Below, one piece after another: positions 35,201 through 43,236 of a stretch of DNA of 64,000 nt (positions are counted from its first letter, which is position 1; each line of letters begins with the position of its first letter). The DNA is from Betaproteobacteria bacterium (GTDB lineage Bacteria > Pseudomonadota > Gammaproteobacteria > Burkholderiales > Burkholderiaceae_E), in contig JAGWVN010000001.1 in assembly GCA_018970865.1 (NCBI GenBank), positions 1 to 64,000 of the forward strand, given 5' to 3'. Under the pieces are notes generated by a model that saw only the letters and a list, made by a program, of their open reading frames with translations, did not search any database and had not been told where the DNA came from. A program made the translations under genes and the position numbers.

Positions 35201-38155
35201 AAGGTGGGGCTGATCCCCGGAACCACCGACCCGGTGATCGTGCGCCTCACCCATTACCGCGCGGTCCGGTCGGCCGATTCACGCCCCGGCGCGCTGCCGC
35301 CACTGGTCATGCTTCACGGCTACAGCGCCAGCGGCACCACCTTCACGCACGACACGCTGGCGCCAAGCGCCGCCGCGCATTTCTGCCGAGCCGGCCGCGA
35401 TGTCTGGGTGGTCGATCTGCGTACCAGCACCGGCATGCGCACGGCAACCCTGCCCTGGGCGCTCGAAGAGCCCGCGCTGGTGGACATCCCGGCGGCGCTG
35501 CTCCACATCCGCACCGTGACCGGCCAGCGCGTGGATGTGCTGGCGCACTGCGTGGGCGCCGCCATGCTGAGCATGGCCCTGCTCACCGACGCCCGGGACA
35601 TCCGCAGCAGCGAGGTGCAGCTCGGCATCGACACCTGGATCACCGACGAGCAGCTCGGCACCCTGACCGCCTTCAACGGCCCGCGTCCCTCGGGCGACAG
35701 CCATCCCTGCATCCGCCGGATCGTGCTCAGCCAGAAGGGCCCGGTGCTGCGCTATCCCGACGACAATGTCTTCCGCACCTTCCTGCTGCGCCGAATCCGC
35801 CGACTGGTGCTGCCCGCGGACTACCGGTTCCGCAGCGACGCCAACCCCGGCGTGGCTGCCCAGCTGCTCGACCGCCTGCTGTCGAGCCTGCCGTACCCGG
35901 ATCGCGAGTACGACGCCGAGAACCCGTTCCCGCGGTTCTGGAAGACCACGCCCTGGACGGCGGTGCGGCACCGCATGGATCTGCTGTACGGCCGCACCTT
36001 CTCGGCAGCCAATCTGAGCGATGCCACGCTGAACCGCCTCGATGACCTGTTCGGGCCGATGAACATCGACACGCTCGCGCAGATCATCCACTTCGCGCGC
36101 TTTGACGCCATCACCAATCAGCGCGGCCGCGGCGAGTTCGTCACCCGCCGAAAGCTGCGCGACCGGTGGGGCGGCATCCCGACACTGGCCATCCACGGCC
36201 AGGAGAACGGCCTGGTGGATGTGGCCACGCAGGATCTTCTGAGCAAGGCCATGGGCTTTGCGGGCGTGCCCTTCCGGACCTCGCCCTCGGATCAGCCCCC
36301 CTATCAGGCGCTTGGCCACCAGGATGTCCTCATCGGCCGTCAATCGGTGGCCGTGTTCGAGGACATCGAGGCGTTCCTGGGCGAGGCGTCAGCCGACGCG
36401 CCGGCGCGCCGCGTCAGCGCCACCCCATCCGAAAAGCCCGCGCGGCCAGCGCAATACCGGTTCATGCCGCCCTGGATCGGCCCGAGAATCGATCTCCCCG
36501 ATGACCCCCGCGCCGGCCGGCTCACCATTGCGGCCCTGTCGAACCCCGACCAGGGACACGCGCGTCTGGCGCTGATCCCCGTGCACCGCCGGGTCGAGCA
36601 GGGCGTCAGCCGTTTTCTGCCGGCCAGTGACCGGATCGCCCTGAGCGCAGCGCAGAGCAGCAGCCGCTGGCTCAGGGCCGAGCCGCTCGAGTTTCCGCCT
36701 GCGGAGGCGCCCGCCTCCGACGCCATCGCCGGCCATCTCGCGCTGATCGTCCATGAAGTTGACACCCTCTCGGAACCCGACGGGGACGCCGCGGCGGGCG
36801 AACCGAAGGTCGGGATGGTGGCAGGCCCAACCCGGGTCAACCCCGGAACGCCGGAGGCGACTGCCCTGGCCAAGGCGCTGGCGGAATGGCTGCGCACCGC
36901 AGACCCGGGCAGGCTGGCCGAGGCCTTCCTTCGCCAGGACGAACTCGACCGCGCCTGGCGGCTGCACACCGGCAACGAGCCCGGCGCGCTGCGCGTTGCC
37001 TTCGGCAGCTGCCAGTACCCGCCGGGGCTGTTCGACCGGCCCGTGGCCGAGGGCAGTCTGCGCCGGCTCGCCGAATCGCTCGGCCCTGCCGACAGTCCCG
37101 ACCCGGTGCGTTCCCCCGGTCCCGACCTGGTGCTGCTTCTGGGCGACCAGATCTATGCCGACGCCACCGGCGGCTTCGCGGATGCCACCCGCATCGATGA
37201 ACGCGTCGAGCAGCCCCATGACGACGCCCTGCGGGTGAGCCCGCTGCGCGAGCTGATGCGACGCCGGCCCGTGCGCACCCTGATCGACGATCACGAGCTC
37301 ATCGACAACTGGGAGCCGATGCCCGAGGCGGTGGCGCTGCGCCGCCCCGACGAGGCGCGGCGTCGGCAGCAGACGCAGGAGGCCGGGCGCGAGGCCTTCC
37401 TGCGCTATCAGCGGATGCGCCCGGCCGTCGATGATCCGGCCAGCGGTCGGCGCCGACGGGACATCCTTGCCCGACCCGTCGACCAGCACTTCGCGTTCGC
37501 CGGACACGCCTTCTATCTGCTGGACACCCGTACCGGGCGGTCGGCGCGGGGTTCGTCGACCGCGCCGCAGGAGCGCCTGATCATCGACGAGCGCCAGTGG
37601 TACGGGCTGCGCGACTGGCTGCTGGCCAGACCCCGGGCGCTGAAGTTCGTCGCCACCGCCTCGGCCCTGCTGGCCCGGCGCCGGCACATCGCCGACCACC
37701 CCGAGGACACCGGCAGCAGTGATGCCTGGGACGGCTTTCCCGAGTCGCTGCGCTGGCTGATCGAATTCCTCTATTTCAACCGCATCTCGAACACCGTGTT
37801 CCTGAGCGGCGACGAGCATCACAGCTTCCACGCCGAGGCCCGGGTCACTTCCCCCGATGACGACCACATCCTGAAGATCGTCTCCATCCACAGTTCGGCG
37901 CTCTATGCGCCCTTCCCCTTCGCCAATGGCCGCCCGCTGGATTTCCTGCCGAGCGACGCCGGCCCTGGCGGCGGGGTCGAGTGCTACCGCGTGGGGAACC
38001 TGCATCTCGAGGTGACCATGCGGTTCGCCCCCCCGGGAGACGGCTATGCCGTGCTCGAAGTGCCCTCGGCCGCGCAGCGGACCAACGACATCACCCTGCA
38101 CTACCTCAAGCGCAACCCACCCGATGCCCGCCCGATCGTCCTGTCGCTCGACTGA
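32210..38155 (+). CDS. giant fusion: GMC oxidoreductase + alpha/beta hydrolase + PhoD-like phosphatase
   Basis: 1981 residues, no signal peptide. Residues 25-650 form a GMC flavoprotein of the cholesterol-oxidase-like type: FAD loop VGSGYGGS (34-41), NGLGGGSLINAG (about 123-134), a C-x2-C-x2-C-x3-C motif at C241-C251, and the C-terminal VHPLGGC and GSLGVNPSLTIAATALRAM motifs. Residues 690-1010 are a linking domain without clear family. Residues 1020-1390 are an alpha/beta hydrolase (MLHGYSASG) whose elbow is AHCVGAA with C1114, and H1370 is a candidate catalytic histidine. Residues 1590-1981 are PhoD/metallophosphatase-like: FGSCQ, LLGDQIYAD, DDHELIDN and SGDEHHS. It likely acts on a sterol- or lipid-like alcohol ester, which is inference. 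Confidence 0.9.
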   Translation: MPAPTDRRSRRASRRLASLVRGVEDELLFDVVIVGSGYGGSMAAAELANAVVDGEKPGGSRRLSVCLLERGEEYLPGEFPADVGELPRHVRVSDQASGAVRGFHQGLFDLRLGPDVAALVANGLGGGSLINAGVMLEPRAEDFEPGSVMGALLESLHASSDTGRSFFAEAGLRLGSRENHAEGNTIRRHKRFRSGDHPQGPLPAKTAALQTLAGSRTPELAPITVSMTGGGNHAGVALDACTLCGDCLTGCNVGAKDSLDANLLEIASRGGVEIVTGATVLSIRRARPSEIRQDRPPRWVLRVAHTDPRLQDREATHFRIGARRLILSAGTLGTTEILLRSRDERLVFSPRLGERFSCNGDNIAAVHRMPQTVNARAMPDTRVTEGSRAVGPTITASIPVRRGDPALETGCHAPGARGFLIQEFAVPAALRQFFDELVTTRHVLEQLPNKDDEFHGTRRAEASDPMAVDASAMERTLLVGVIGHDDAAGSLHLSNPSRPRDRVPQQGGLLIRWPNARHGADLNNSHAVLHDLVGHLPTGDPTQPPSLVANPMWRLIPDKLAELVAQPRGPVLTVHPLGGCAIGRSIEDGVVDEYGCVFNGLRTSPDAAPDDDWQGSLVILDGSIIPGSLGVNPSLTIAATALRAMAHHRRAWGVRTGDAVGTRWAAAGQAGSPETTLPRRRVPLPPTPPAAPTEIEITERLRGTVLLHAGVSCPSPFMVDLTLRYRRADLTALSTRAVRELELDPERSRLRLFRQADWDRLALRFQPEWMQQRHAVLEASLRGSLRFLHREPSSAWRRQWRGLCAWGVNRGARDSLQYLLKRLGGRQPATGNFLRDLLRTASRAGEVRRFDYALQVEAVLTPADRITLPCPAFMPGDAIQGHKRLTYGKRANPWRQLGELTLTAMPHMQAGQRPVLGLDLRFMAAQGIPLVQIVSQQDQVRALGDLASFGLYMARVIVNNHLWTFRKPDEPDAQSRVEPQRLPGPIAGLANPEITELKVGLIPGTTDPVIVRLTHYRAVRSADSRPGALPPLVMLHGYSASGTTFTHDTLAPSAAAHFCRAGRDVWVVDLRTSTGMRTATLPWALEEPALVDIPAALLHIRTVTGQRVDVLAHCVGAAMLSMALLTDARDIRSSEVQLGIDTWITDEQLGTLTAFNGPRPSGDSHPCIRRIVLSQKGPVLRYPDDNVFRTFLLRRIRRLVLPADYRFRSDANPGVAAQLLDRLLSSLPYPDREYDAENPFPRFWKTTPWTAVRHRMDLLYGRTFSAANLSDATLNRLDDLFGPMNIDTLAQIIHFARFDAITNQRGRGEFVTRRKLRDRWGGIPTLAIHGQENGLVDVATQDLLSKAMGFAGVPFRTSPSDQPPYQALGHQDVLIGRQSVAVFEDIEAFLGEASADAPARRVSATPSEKPARPAQYRFMPPWIGPRIDLPDDPRAGRLTIAALSNPDQGHARLALIPVHRRVEQGVSRFLPASDRIALSAAQSSSRWLRAEPLEFPPAEAPASDAIAGHLALIVHEVDTLSEPDGDAAAGEPKVGMVAGPTRVNPGTPEATALAKALAEWLRTADPGRLAEAFLRQDELDRAWRLHTGNEPGALRVAFGSCQYPPGLFDRPVAEGSLRRLAESLGPADSPDPVRSPGPDLVLLLGDQIYADATGGFADATRIDERVEQPHDDALRVSPLRELMRRRPVRTLIDDHELIDNWEPMPEAVALRRPDEARRRQQTQEAGREAFLRYQRMRPAVDDPASGRRRRDILARPVDQHFAFAGHAFYLLDTRTGRSARGSSTAPQERLIIDERQWYGLRDWLLARPRALKFVATASALLARRRHIADHPEDTGSSDAWDGFPESLRWLIEFLYFNRISNTVFLSGDEHHSFHAEARVTSPDDDHILKIVSIHSSALYAPFPFANGRPLDFLPSDAGPGGGVECYRVGNLHLEVTMRFAPPGDGYAVLEVPSAAQRTNDITLHYLKRNPPDARPIVLSLD

Positions 38156-38663
38156 CCGGCGGCCCACGGCGCGTCTGGCGCTGGTCGTCCTGCTGGCCGC
38201 GGCGCTGCCGGTCCGGGCTGCCGCCACCGGCGCCGCCGCATCGCCAACCGGCAGTCTCTGCAGCCCCGACGAACCCGTGCAATTCAGCTGCCGGATGGCC
38301 CGCTCGGGCAAGACCGTGTCGCTGTGCCAGGGGCCTCGCCACCTGATCTACCGCTTCGGCAATCCGGGCAAGCTGGAGCTCACGCTGCCCGATCCGGCCG
38401 CCCCGTCGGCGCCGTTCCTGGTCCACGAGCAGGGCGGCAATGCCGAGCTGAAGGGCGTGGCATTCGCGCGCGGCGCCCATACCTATCAGCTCACGCACTT
38501 CGTGGGCGGCCGGCCGGTCACCGAGGAGCTGGCGATCTCGGTCCTGCGCGACGGCAGCCCCACCGCGCTGCTCAAGTGCGCCACCCAGCCGGCGCCGATC
38601 GGTGACCTGCCGGCGCTGTTCGAACGGCTGCGCGCCGGGGGCATGCGCGTGGTTCATCGGTGA
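38124..38663 (+). CDS. exported protein of unknown function, four cysteines
   Basis: 179 residues from ATG 38124, which overlaps the giant gene by 32 bases. That start gives an n-region plus hydrophobic core (LALVVLLAAALPVRAAA) with a likely signal-peptidase site. The mature part (CSPDEPVQFSCRMARSGKTVSLCQ ... YRFGNPGKLELTLP) belongs to a family of uncharacterised proteobacterial periplasmic proteins, and its cysteines probably form disulfides. It is the last gene of the kinase-giant operon by position. Confidence 0.75.
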   Translation: MPARSSCRSTDRRPTARLALVVLLAAALPVRAAATGAAASPTGSLCSPDEPVQFSCRMARSGKTVSLCQGPRHLIYRFGNPGKLELTLPDPAAPSAPFLVHEQGGNAELKGVAFARGAHTYQLTHFVGGRPVTEELAISVLRDGSPTALLKCATQPAPIGDLPALFERLRAGGMRVVHR

Positions 38664-38831
38664 CGCAGTCCGGGGCGGGTCCGCGACATCCGCCCCCCGA
38701 TCCGCCGCAGCCGGATCGGGCACTGCCCCGACCCGCCCGGATCGACCACTGCTCAGGTCGGGAGCACCGGCGGAGATGGCAGCGCCCGTGTGCCCGCGCG
38801 AGGGGAATGCCTGCGTGCGATCATCCCCGCC

Positions 38832-40343
38832 ATGAGCGCGGCGCGCCCCACCGAGAGCCTGAACACCGCCCTGACCGCCTCCCTGGTCTCGCGGATCTGG
38901 GTTGCGGCCATCGCGGTGCTGTCGGTGCCGGTCTACCTGCGGTTCATGGGCATCGAGGCCATCGGCGTGGTGGGCGTGTTCACCAGCCTCTCGGCCCTGG
39001 TGGGCGTGCTCGACCTCGGCATGGGCGCCACGCTCACCCGCGAGCTGGCCCGCCTGTCCGGGGAGCCGGCGCAGCTTCCCCAGGCGCGCGACACCACCCG
39101 CACCCTCGAGATCGCGTACGCCGGCATCGCGCTGCTGATCGCGCTGCTGCTGATCGCGCTGTCGGGGCAGATCGCGCGGCACTGGGTGCAGGCGGCATCG
39201 CTCTCGGTGGAGAGTGTCGGGCGCGCGATCGCGCTCTCCGGCGTGGCACTGGCCGGCCAGTGGCCCGGCAACCTCTACGCCTCCGGTCTGGCGGGCCTGC
39301 ACCGCCAGAGCGCCCTTGGCGCGATGACCGCGTTCATGGCCACGCTGCGGGTGGCCATCACGGTGCTGGCCCTGTGGCGCGAACCCTCGATCGAGCAGTT
39401 CTTCCTGGCGCAGGTGATCGCCGGGCTGCTGCACACCATCGGCCTGCGCTGGCTGCTGTGGCGCGCGCTGGCCCTGCCCGGGCGTCGGCCCCGCTGGGAT
39501 CCGGCCATGGTGAGCGGCAGCCTGCGCTTTGCCGGCGGCATGACCGGCATCACGCTCACCAGCCTGCTGATCACCCAGACCGACAAGCTGATCCTGAGCC
39601 GGGCGCTCAGCCTGAGCGAGTTCGGCGTGTACTCGCTGGCCACAGCGGTCACCAGCGGGCTTTACATGCTCATCAGCCCGGTGTTCTCGGTGCTGTATCC
39701 GCGACTCACCGCCCTGGTCCACGCCGGCGATGAGCGCGCCCTGGCAGAGCTCTACCTCACCGGCAGTCAGGCCATGGCCTTGCTGGTGCTGCCGGTGGCC
39801 GCAGTGATCGCCTGCTTCTCGACCGATGTGCTGCTCGCCTGGACCGGCGATGCGGCCCTCAGCCGCAGCGGCGCCTGGGTGCTGACCCTGCTGGTGGTGG
39901 GCAACGCCGGCAATGGCCTCATGAACCTGCCCTTCGCGCTGCAGCTGGCCAACGGGTGGACGCGGCTCGCCCTGTGGGTGAACATTGTGTCGCTGCCGCT
40001 GCTGGTGCCCGCAATCTGGTTGGCCGCCACGCAGTACGGCGCGGTGGGCGGCGCCGCGGTCTGGGCTGGGTTCAGCCTGTGCCTGGTGGTGGCCATCCCG
40101 CAGATCATGCATCGCCACCTGCTGCCGGGCAGCCGCAACGCCTGGTACCGCACTGGCGTCGCGCTGCCGGTGGCGGTGTGCGGCGGGCTGATGACGGTCG
40201 CGGCCCTGCTGCACGATGCCACGGCGTCGCGCGCGGGCCTGGCCCTGCAGCTGGCTCTCTGGTGGGCGCTGGCCAGCCTGGCCACCGCCCTGTGTCTGCC
40301 CCGCCTGCGGGCGCGCTTGCGGGTCTACATCGGAAGACAGTGA
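38832..40343 (+). CDS. Wzx-like polysaccharide flippase (MATE/MOP superfamily)
   Basis: 503 residues with about twelve to fourteen membrane helices. VGVLDLGMGATLTRELARLSG and SLLITQTDKLILSRALSLSEFGVYSLA are the characteristic segments of O-unit or capsule flippases. It moves lipid-linked glycan across the inner membrane. ATG 38832 is preferred over an in-frame ATG at 38790 because the hydrophobic part follows directly. The stop overlaps the methyltransferase ATG, starting the glycan operon. Confidence 0.9.
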   Translation: MSAARPTESLNTALTASLVSRIWVAAIAVLSVPVYLRFMGIEAIGVVGVFTSLSALVGVLDLGMGATLTRELARLSGEPAQLPQARDTTRTLEIAYAGIALLIALLLIALSGQIARHWVQAASLSVESVGRAIALSGVALAGQWPGNLYASGLAGLHRQSALGAMTAFMATLRVAITVLALWREPSIEQFFLAQVIAGLLHTIGLRWLLWRALALPGRRPRWDPAMVSGSLRFAGGMTGITLTSLLITQTDKLILSRALSLSEFGVYSLATAVTSGLYMLISPVFSVLYPRLTALVHAGDERALAELYLTGSQAMALLVLPVAAVIACFSTDVLLAWTGDAALSRSGAWVLTLLVVGNAGNGLMNLPFALQLANGWTRLALWVNIVSLPLLVPAIWLAATQYGAVGGAAVWAGFSLCLVVAIPQIMHRHLLPGSRNAWYRTGVALPVAVCGGLMTVAALLHDATASRAGLALQLALWWALASLATALCLPRLRARLRVYIGRQ

Positions 40344-41053
40344 TGCTCGAGGTTCTCAGGAACACCCAGGAGATTCGACTGGCCCGCGCGCGGCTGCGCG
40401 AAACGGCCCGCAGCGGGATCGACGGCCCGCTCAGGCGCTGGCTCAAACGCCGCGGCCTTGCCCGCGGTCCGCTGGTGGGCGACGACCTCAAGAGCTGGGA
40501 TGTCGAGCGCTCGCTCGCCTTCATCGCCGAGCGCCTGCCGAAGGATGCGCCCATCCTCGATCTTGGCGCCTATGGCTCGGAAGTACCGGTGTCGCTCGCG
40601 CGCATGGGCTACTCGGCGGTCCATGGCGTCGATCTGAATCCGGCCGTGCGCGACATGCCGATGGCCGACCGGGTGCGCTACGCGGTGGGCGACTTCATGC
40701 GCACGCCCTACGCCGACCGCAGTTTCGACGCCGTGACCGCCACCTCGGTGATCGAGCACGGCTACGATGCGCCGCGACTGTTCGCCGAGATGGCCCGGCT
40801 GCTGCGCCCGGGCGGCTTCTTCATCGCCTCGTTCGACTACTGGCCCGAGAAGATCGACACCGGCGACACCCGCTTCTTCGACCTCTCGTGGCTGATCTTC
40901 TCCTGGACCGAGGTGCAGACCCTGCTGCAGACCGCGGCCGGCCATGGGCTGGTGCCGGCCGGACCCCTGGCGCACGCCGCGCAGGATCGCCCCATCCAGT
41001 GCGCCGGCTTCGACTACACCTTCGGCTGGCTGGTGCTGCAGCGGGAGGGCTGA
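40343..41053 (+). CDS. class I SAM methyltransferase of the glycan cluster
   Basis: 236 residues. APILDLGAYGSEVPVSLARMGY and VHGVDLNP are SAM-binding motifs I and II, and SVIEHGYDAPRLFAEMARLLRPGGFFIAS is the Methyltransf_11 post-motif region. It probably methylates a sugar or caps the glycan. The TGATG junctions on both sides place it in one translationally coupled operon with the flippase and glycosyltransferase. Confidence 0.88.
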   Translation: MLEVLRNTQEIRLARARLRETARSGIDGPLRRWLKRRGLARGPLVGDDLKSWDVERSLAFIAERLPKDAPILDLGAYGSEVPVSLARMGYSAVHGVDLNPAVRDMPMADRVRYAVGDFMRTPYADRSFDAVTATSVIEHGYDAPRLFAEMARLLRPGGFFIASFDYWPEKIDTGDTRFFDLSWLIFSWTEVQTLLQTAAGHGLVPAGPLAHAAQDRPIQCAGFDYTFGWLVLQREG

Positions 41054-42144
41054 TGCGGGTGCTCCTGATCGCCGGCAGCTATCCCCCGGACCGCTGCGGC
41101 GTGGGCGACTACACCAGCCAGCTGGCGCGCGCGCTCGCCGGTCAGCCCGGCACCGAGGTGGCCGTGCTGGCGCGCGGCGCGCCTGAAGGGGCCGACACGC
41201 CGGGGCTGACCATCCTGCCGCCGGTGCGGTCCTGGCTGTTCGAGGAGCTGCCTGCCATCCTGCAGCGGGTGCGGCAGTGGCGCCCGGATGTGGCGCATGT
41301 CCAGTACCCCACCCAGGGCTTCTTCGGCACGAGCCTGCCCCGGCTGCTGCCCCTGGCGCTGCGGCTGACCGGCCTGCGGGTGGTGATCACCTGGCATGAA
41401 CCGCCACCACCGGGCGGCCGGGTGCTGCTGCATTTCCTGCAGCCGCTTCTGGGATCGAGCGGACTGATCTTCGTGCGGCCGAACTATCTCGACTACTTTG
41501 GTCCGGCACTGCGCCGGGTCGTGGAACGACTGCCGCGCGCGACGATTCCCAACGCAGCCAACCTCCCGGTCAGCCAGCTGGCCCCTGCGCAGCGCGCGGC
41601 CCTGCGCGAGCGCCTCTTGCAGGGGCAGTCACGGCTGGTGGTGTTCTTCGGCTTCATGGCCCGCCACAAGGGCGTGGAGCGGCTGTTCGAGATTGCCGAC
41701 CCGGCAACCGACCGGCTGGTGATCGCCGGCGCCAGCACCGACGACGACTACCTGGGCGAACTGCAGGCCCTGGCAGACGCGCCGGGCTGGCGCGGCAAGG
41801 TGGACTTCGCCGGATTCTCGCCCCCTGACCAGGCTGCCGACCTGCTGGCCGCGGCCGACGCGGTGGTGCTGCCCTTCATCACCGGGGGCGGCAACTGGAA
41901 CACCTCGATCCACAGCGCACTCGCTCAGGGCAGCTTCGTGCTGACCACCGGCGAGCCGGCCAGCGGCGACGATCCGGTCCGCAACCTGTATGTGGCCTCC
42001 CCCGACGGGCTGAGCGAGATGCGCGAGGCTCTGCGCGTGCATGCCGGCCGACGCGTGGCCCCGGCGCGCGGACCATCACCCTGGGAGGCGATCGCCCAGG
42101 CCCACCTCACCCACTACGCCCGCTGCCTGGGCCGAAGGGTCTGA
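41053..42144 (+). CDS. glycosyltransferase family 4-like (GT-B)
   Basis: 363 residues. The N-terminal MRVLLIAGSYPPDRCGVGDYTSQLARAL is typical of GT4 enzymes, and the C-terminal half (VVFFGFMARHKGVERLFEIAD, ADAVVLPFITGGGNWNTSIHSALAQG) holds the nucleotide-sugar-binding acidic loop region. It acts on the cytosolic face of the membrane. Substrate unknown. Four bases separate its stop from the next start. Confidence 0.9.
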   Translation: MRVLLIAGSYPPDRCGVGDYTSQLARALAGQPGTEVAVLARGAPEGADTPGLTILPPVRSWLFEELPAILQRVRQWRPDVAHVQYPTQGFFGTSLPRLLPLALRLTGLRVVITWHEPPPPGGRVLLHFLQPLLGSSGLIFVRPNYLDYFGPALRRVVERLPRATIPNAANLPVSQLAPAQRAALRERLLQGQSRLVVFFGFMARHKGVERLFEIADPATDRLVIAGASTDDDYLGELQALADAPGWRGKVDFAGFSPPDQAADLLAAADAVVLPFITGGGNWNTSIHSALAQGSFVLTTGEPASGDDPVRNLYVASPDGLSEMREALRVHAGRRVAPARGPSPWEAIAQAHLTHYARCLGRRV

Positions 42145-42147
42145 GCC

Positions 42148-43236
42148 ATGAACGAGCCCATCCGACTTTCCTTCTGCATCCCGGTCTACAACTTCGGAGC
42201 CTTCGTCACCCAGACCCTCGACTCGATCGCGGCGAGCCTGGCCACCCATCCCGGCCTCGAGGCGGTGGTGCTTGACGGCGGCTCAACCGACGACACCCCG
42301 CAGATCATGGCCGACTACTGCGCCCGTCATCCCGCCGTGCGCTATGTCCGCCAGGACCAGCGCGGCGGAATCGATGCCGACATGGCCCGCAGCGTCGCGC
42401 TGGCACGCGGCGAGTATTGCTGGCTGCTCAGCGGCGATGACCTCGTGCGGCCAGGCGCGATCGACGAGCTCCTCGGCATGCTTCCGGAGGGTCACGATGT
42501 CTACCTCTGCGAGCACACGCAATGCGACATCGCCATGAACTACCTGGGAGACCACCGCATCTTCCAGCGCCAGGACGGCTTCAGCGTCAATCTCGGCAAT
42601 CCGGCAGAGCGGATTCGCTATCTGGCCGGGGCACGCAACAGCGAGGCGATGTTCAGCTTCATGAGCGGGCTGATCGTCCGGCGCGAGCAGTGGATGTCGG
42701 CCCCGGAGCCGGTGGCATTCATGCGCAGCTGCTGGGGACATGTGGCCCGGCTCCTGTCCAGCGCCAACCCCGATCTGCGGGTGCGCGTGGTGGGCAGGCA
42801 GTGGATCGACCGGCGCGGCGACAACGACTCCTTCCGTGAGAACGGCATCGTCCGCCGGCTGGCCATCGCGGTGGACGGCTACCAGCAGCTGGCCACCCAC
42901 TTCTACGGCGCCGACTCGGCCGAGTCGGCGCAGATTCGCCGCCTGATCCGCAACGAGCTCTCCGTGCGCACGTTCCTGCAGGTGCGTGTGCTGTGCAGCC
43001 GGAACCCGGCGCAGGAGGACCGCGCGATGCTGGATCGGCTGATGCGCACGCTCTATGGCGACCCGCGACTCGACTGCCGGCTGGCCAGGCTGATCTACTT
43101 CATGATGGTGCCCGATGCCCTGATCGAGCAGGCAGCGATCGTCGCCCGGTTCGGCCGACGGATCCTTGCGCGACTCAACGGACGGCATCATGGTGGCTCC
43201 GTGGCGAGCCGCGGCGGCGCAGACCGCGCTCCGTGA
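42148..43236 (+). CDS. glycosyltransferase family 2 (abequosyltransferase-like)
   Basis: 362 residues, GT-A fold. SFCIPVYNFGAFVTQTLDSI opens it, VVLDGGSTDDTPQIM binds the nucleotide, RGGIDADMARSVALARGEYCWLLSGDDLVRPGAI holds the metal-binding DD. The C-terminus includes a long helical tail. The GGIDADM feature is shared with deoxyhexosyl-type transferases such as abequosyltransferase. It is paralogous to the next gene. Confidence 0.9.
   Translation: MNEPIRLSFCIPVYNFGAFVTQTLDSIAASLATHPGLEAVVLDGGSTDDTPQIMADYCARHPAVRYVRQDQRGGIDADMARSVALARGEYCWLLSGDDLVRPGAIDELLGMLPEGHDVYLCEHTQCDIAMNYLGDHRIFQRQDGFSVNLGNPAERIRYLAGARNSEAMFSFMSGLIVRREQWMSAPEPVAFMRSCWGHVARLLSSANPDLRVRVVGRQWIDRRGDNDSFRENGIVRRLAIAVDGYQQLATHFYGADSAESAQIRRLIRNELSVRTFLQVRVLCSRNPAQEDRAMLDRLMRTLYGDPRLDCRLARLIYFMMVPDALIEQAAIVARFGRRILARLNGRHHGGSVASRGGADRAP

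Noticed and set aside
32672-35254. 860-codon open frame antisense to the giant fusion gene
   Set aside because: Arg/Gly/His-rich shadow translation without motifs. The plus-strand gene shows complete GMC motifs across it.
38660-39733. 357-codon frame in front of and inside the flippase gene
   Set aside because: Arg/His/Gly-rich shadow frame. The overlapping frame from 38832 has a complete set of membrane helices.
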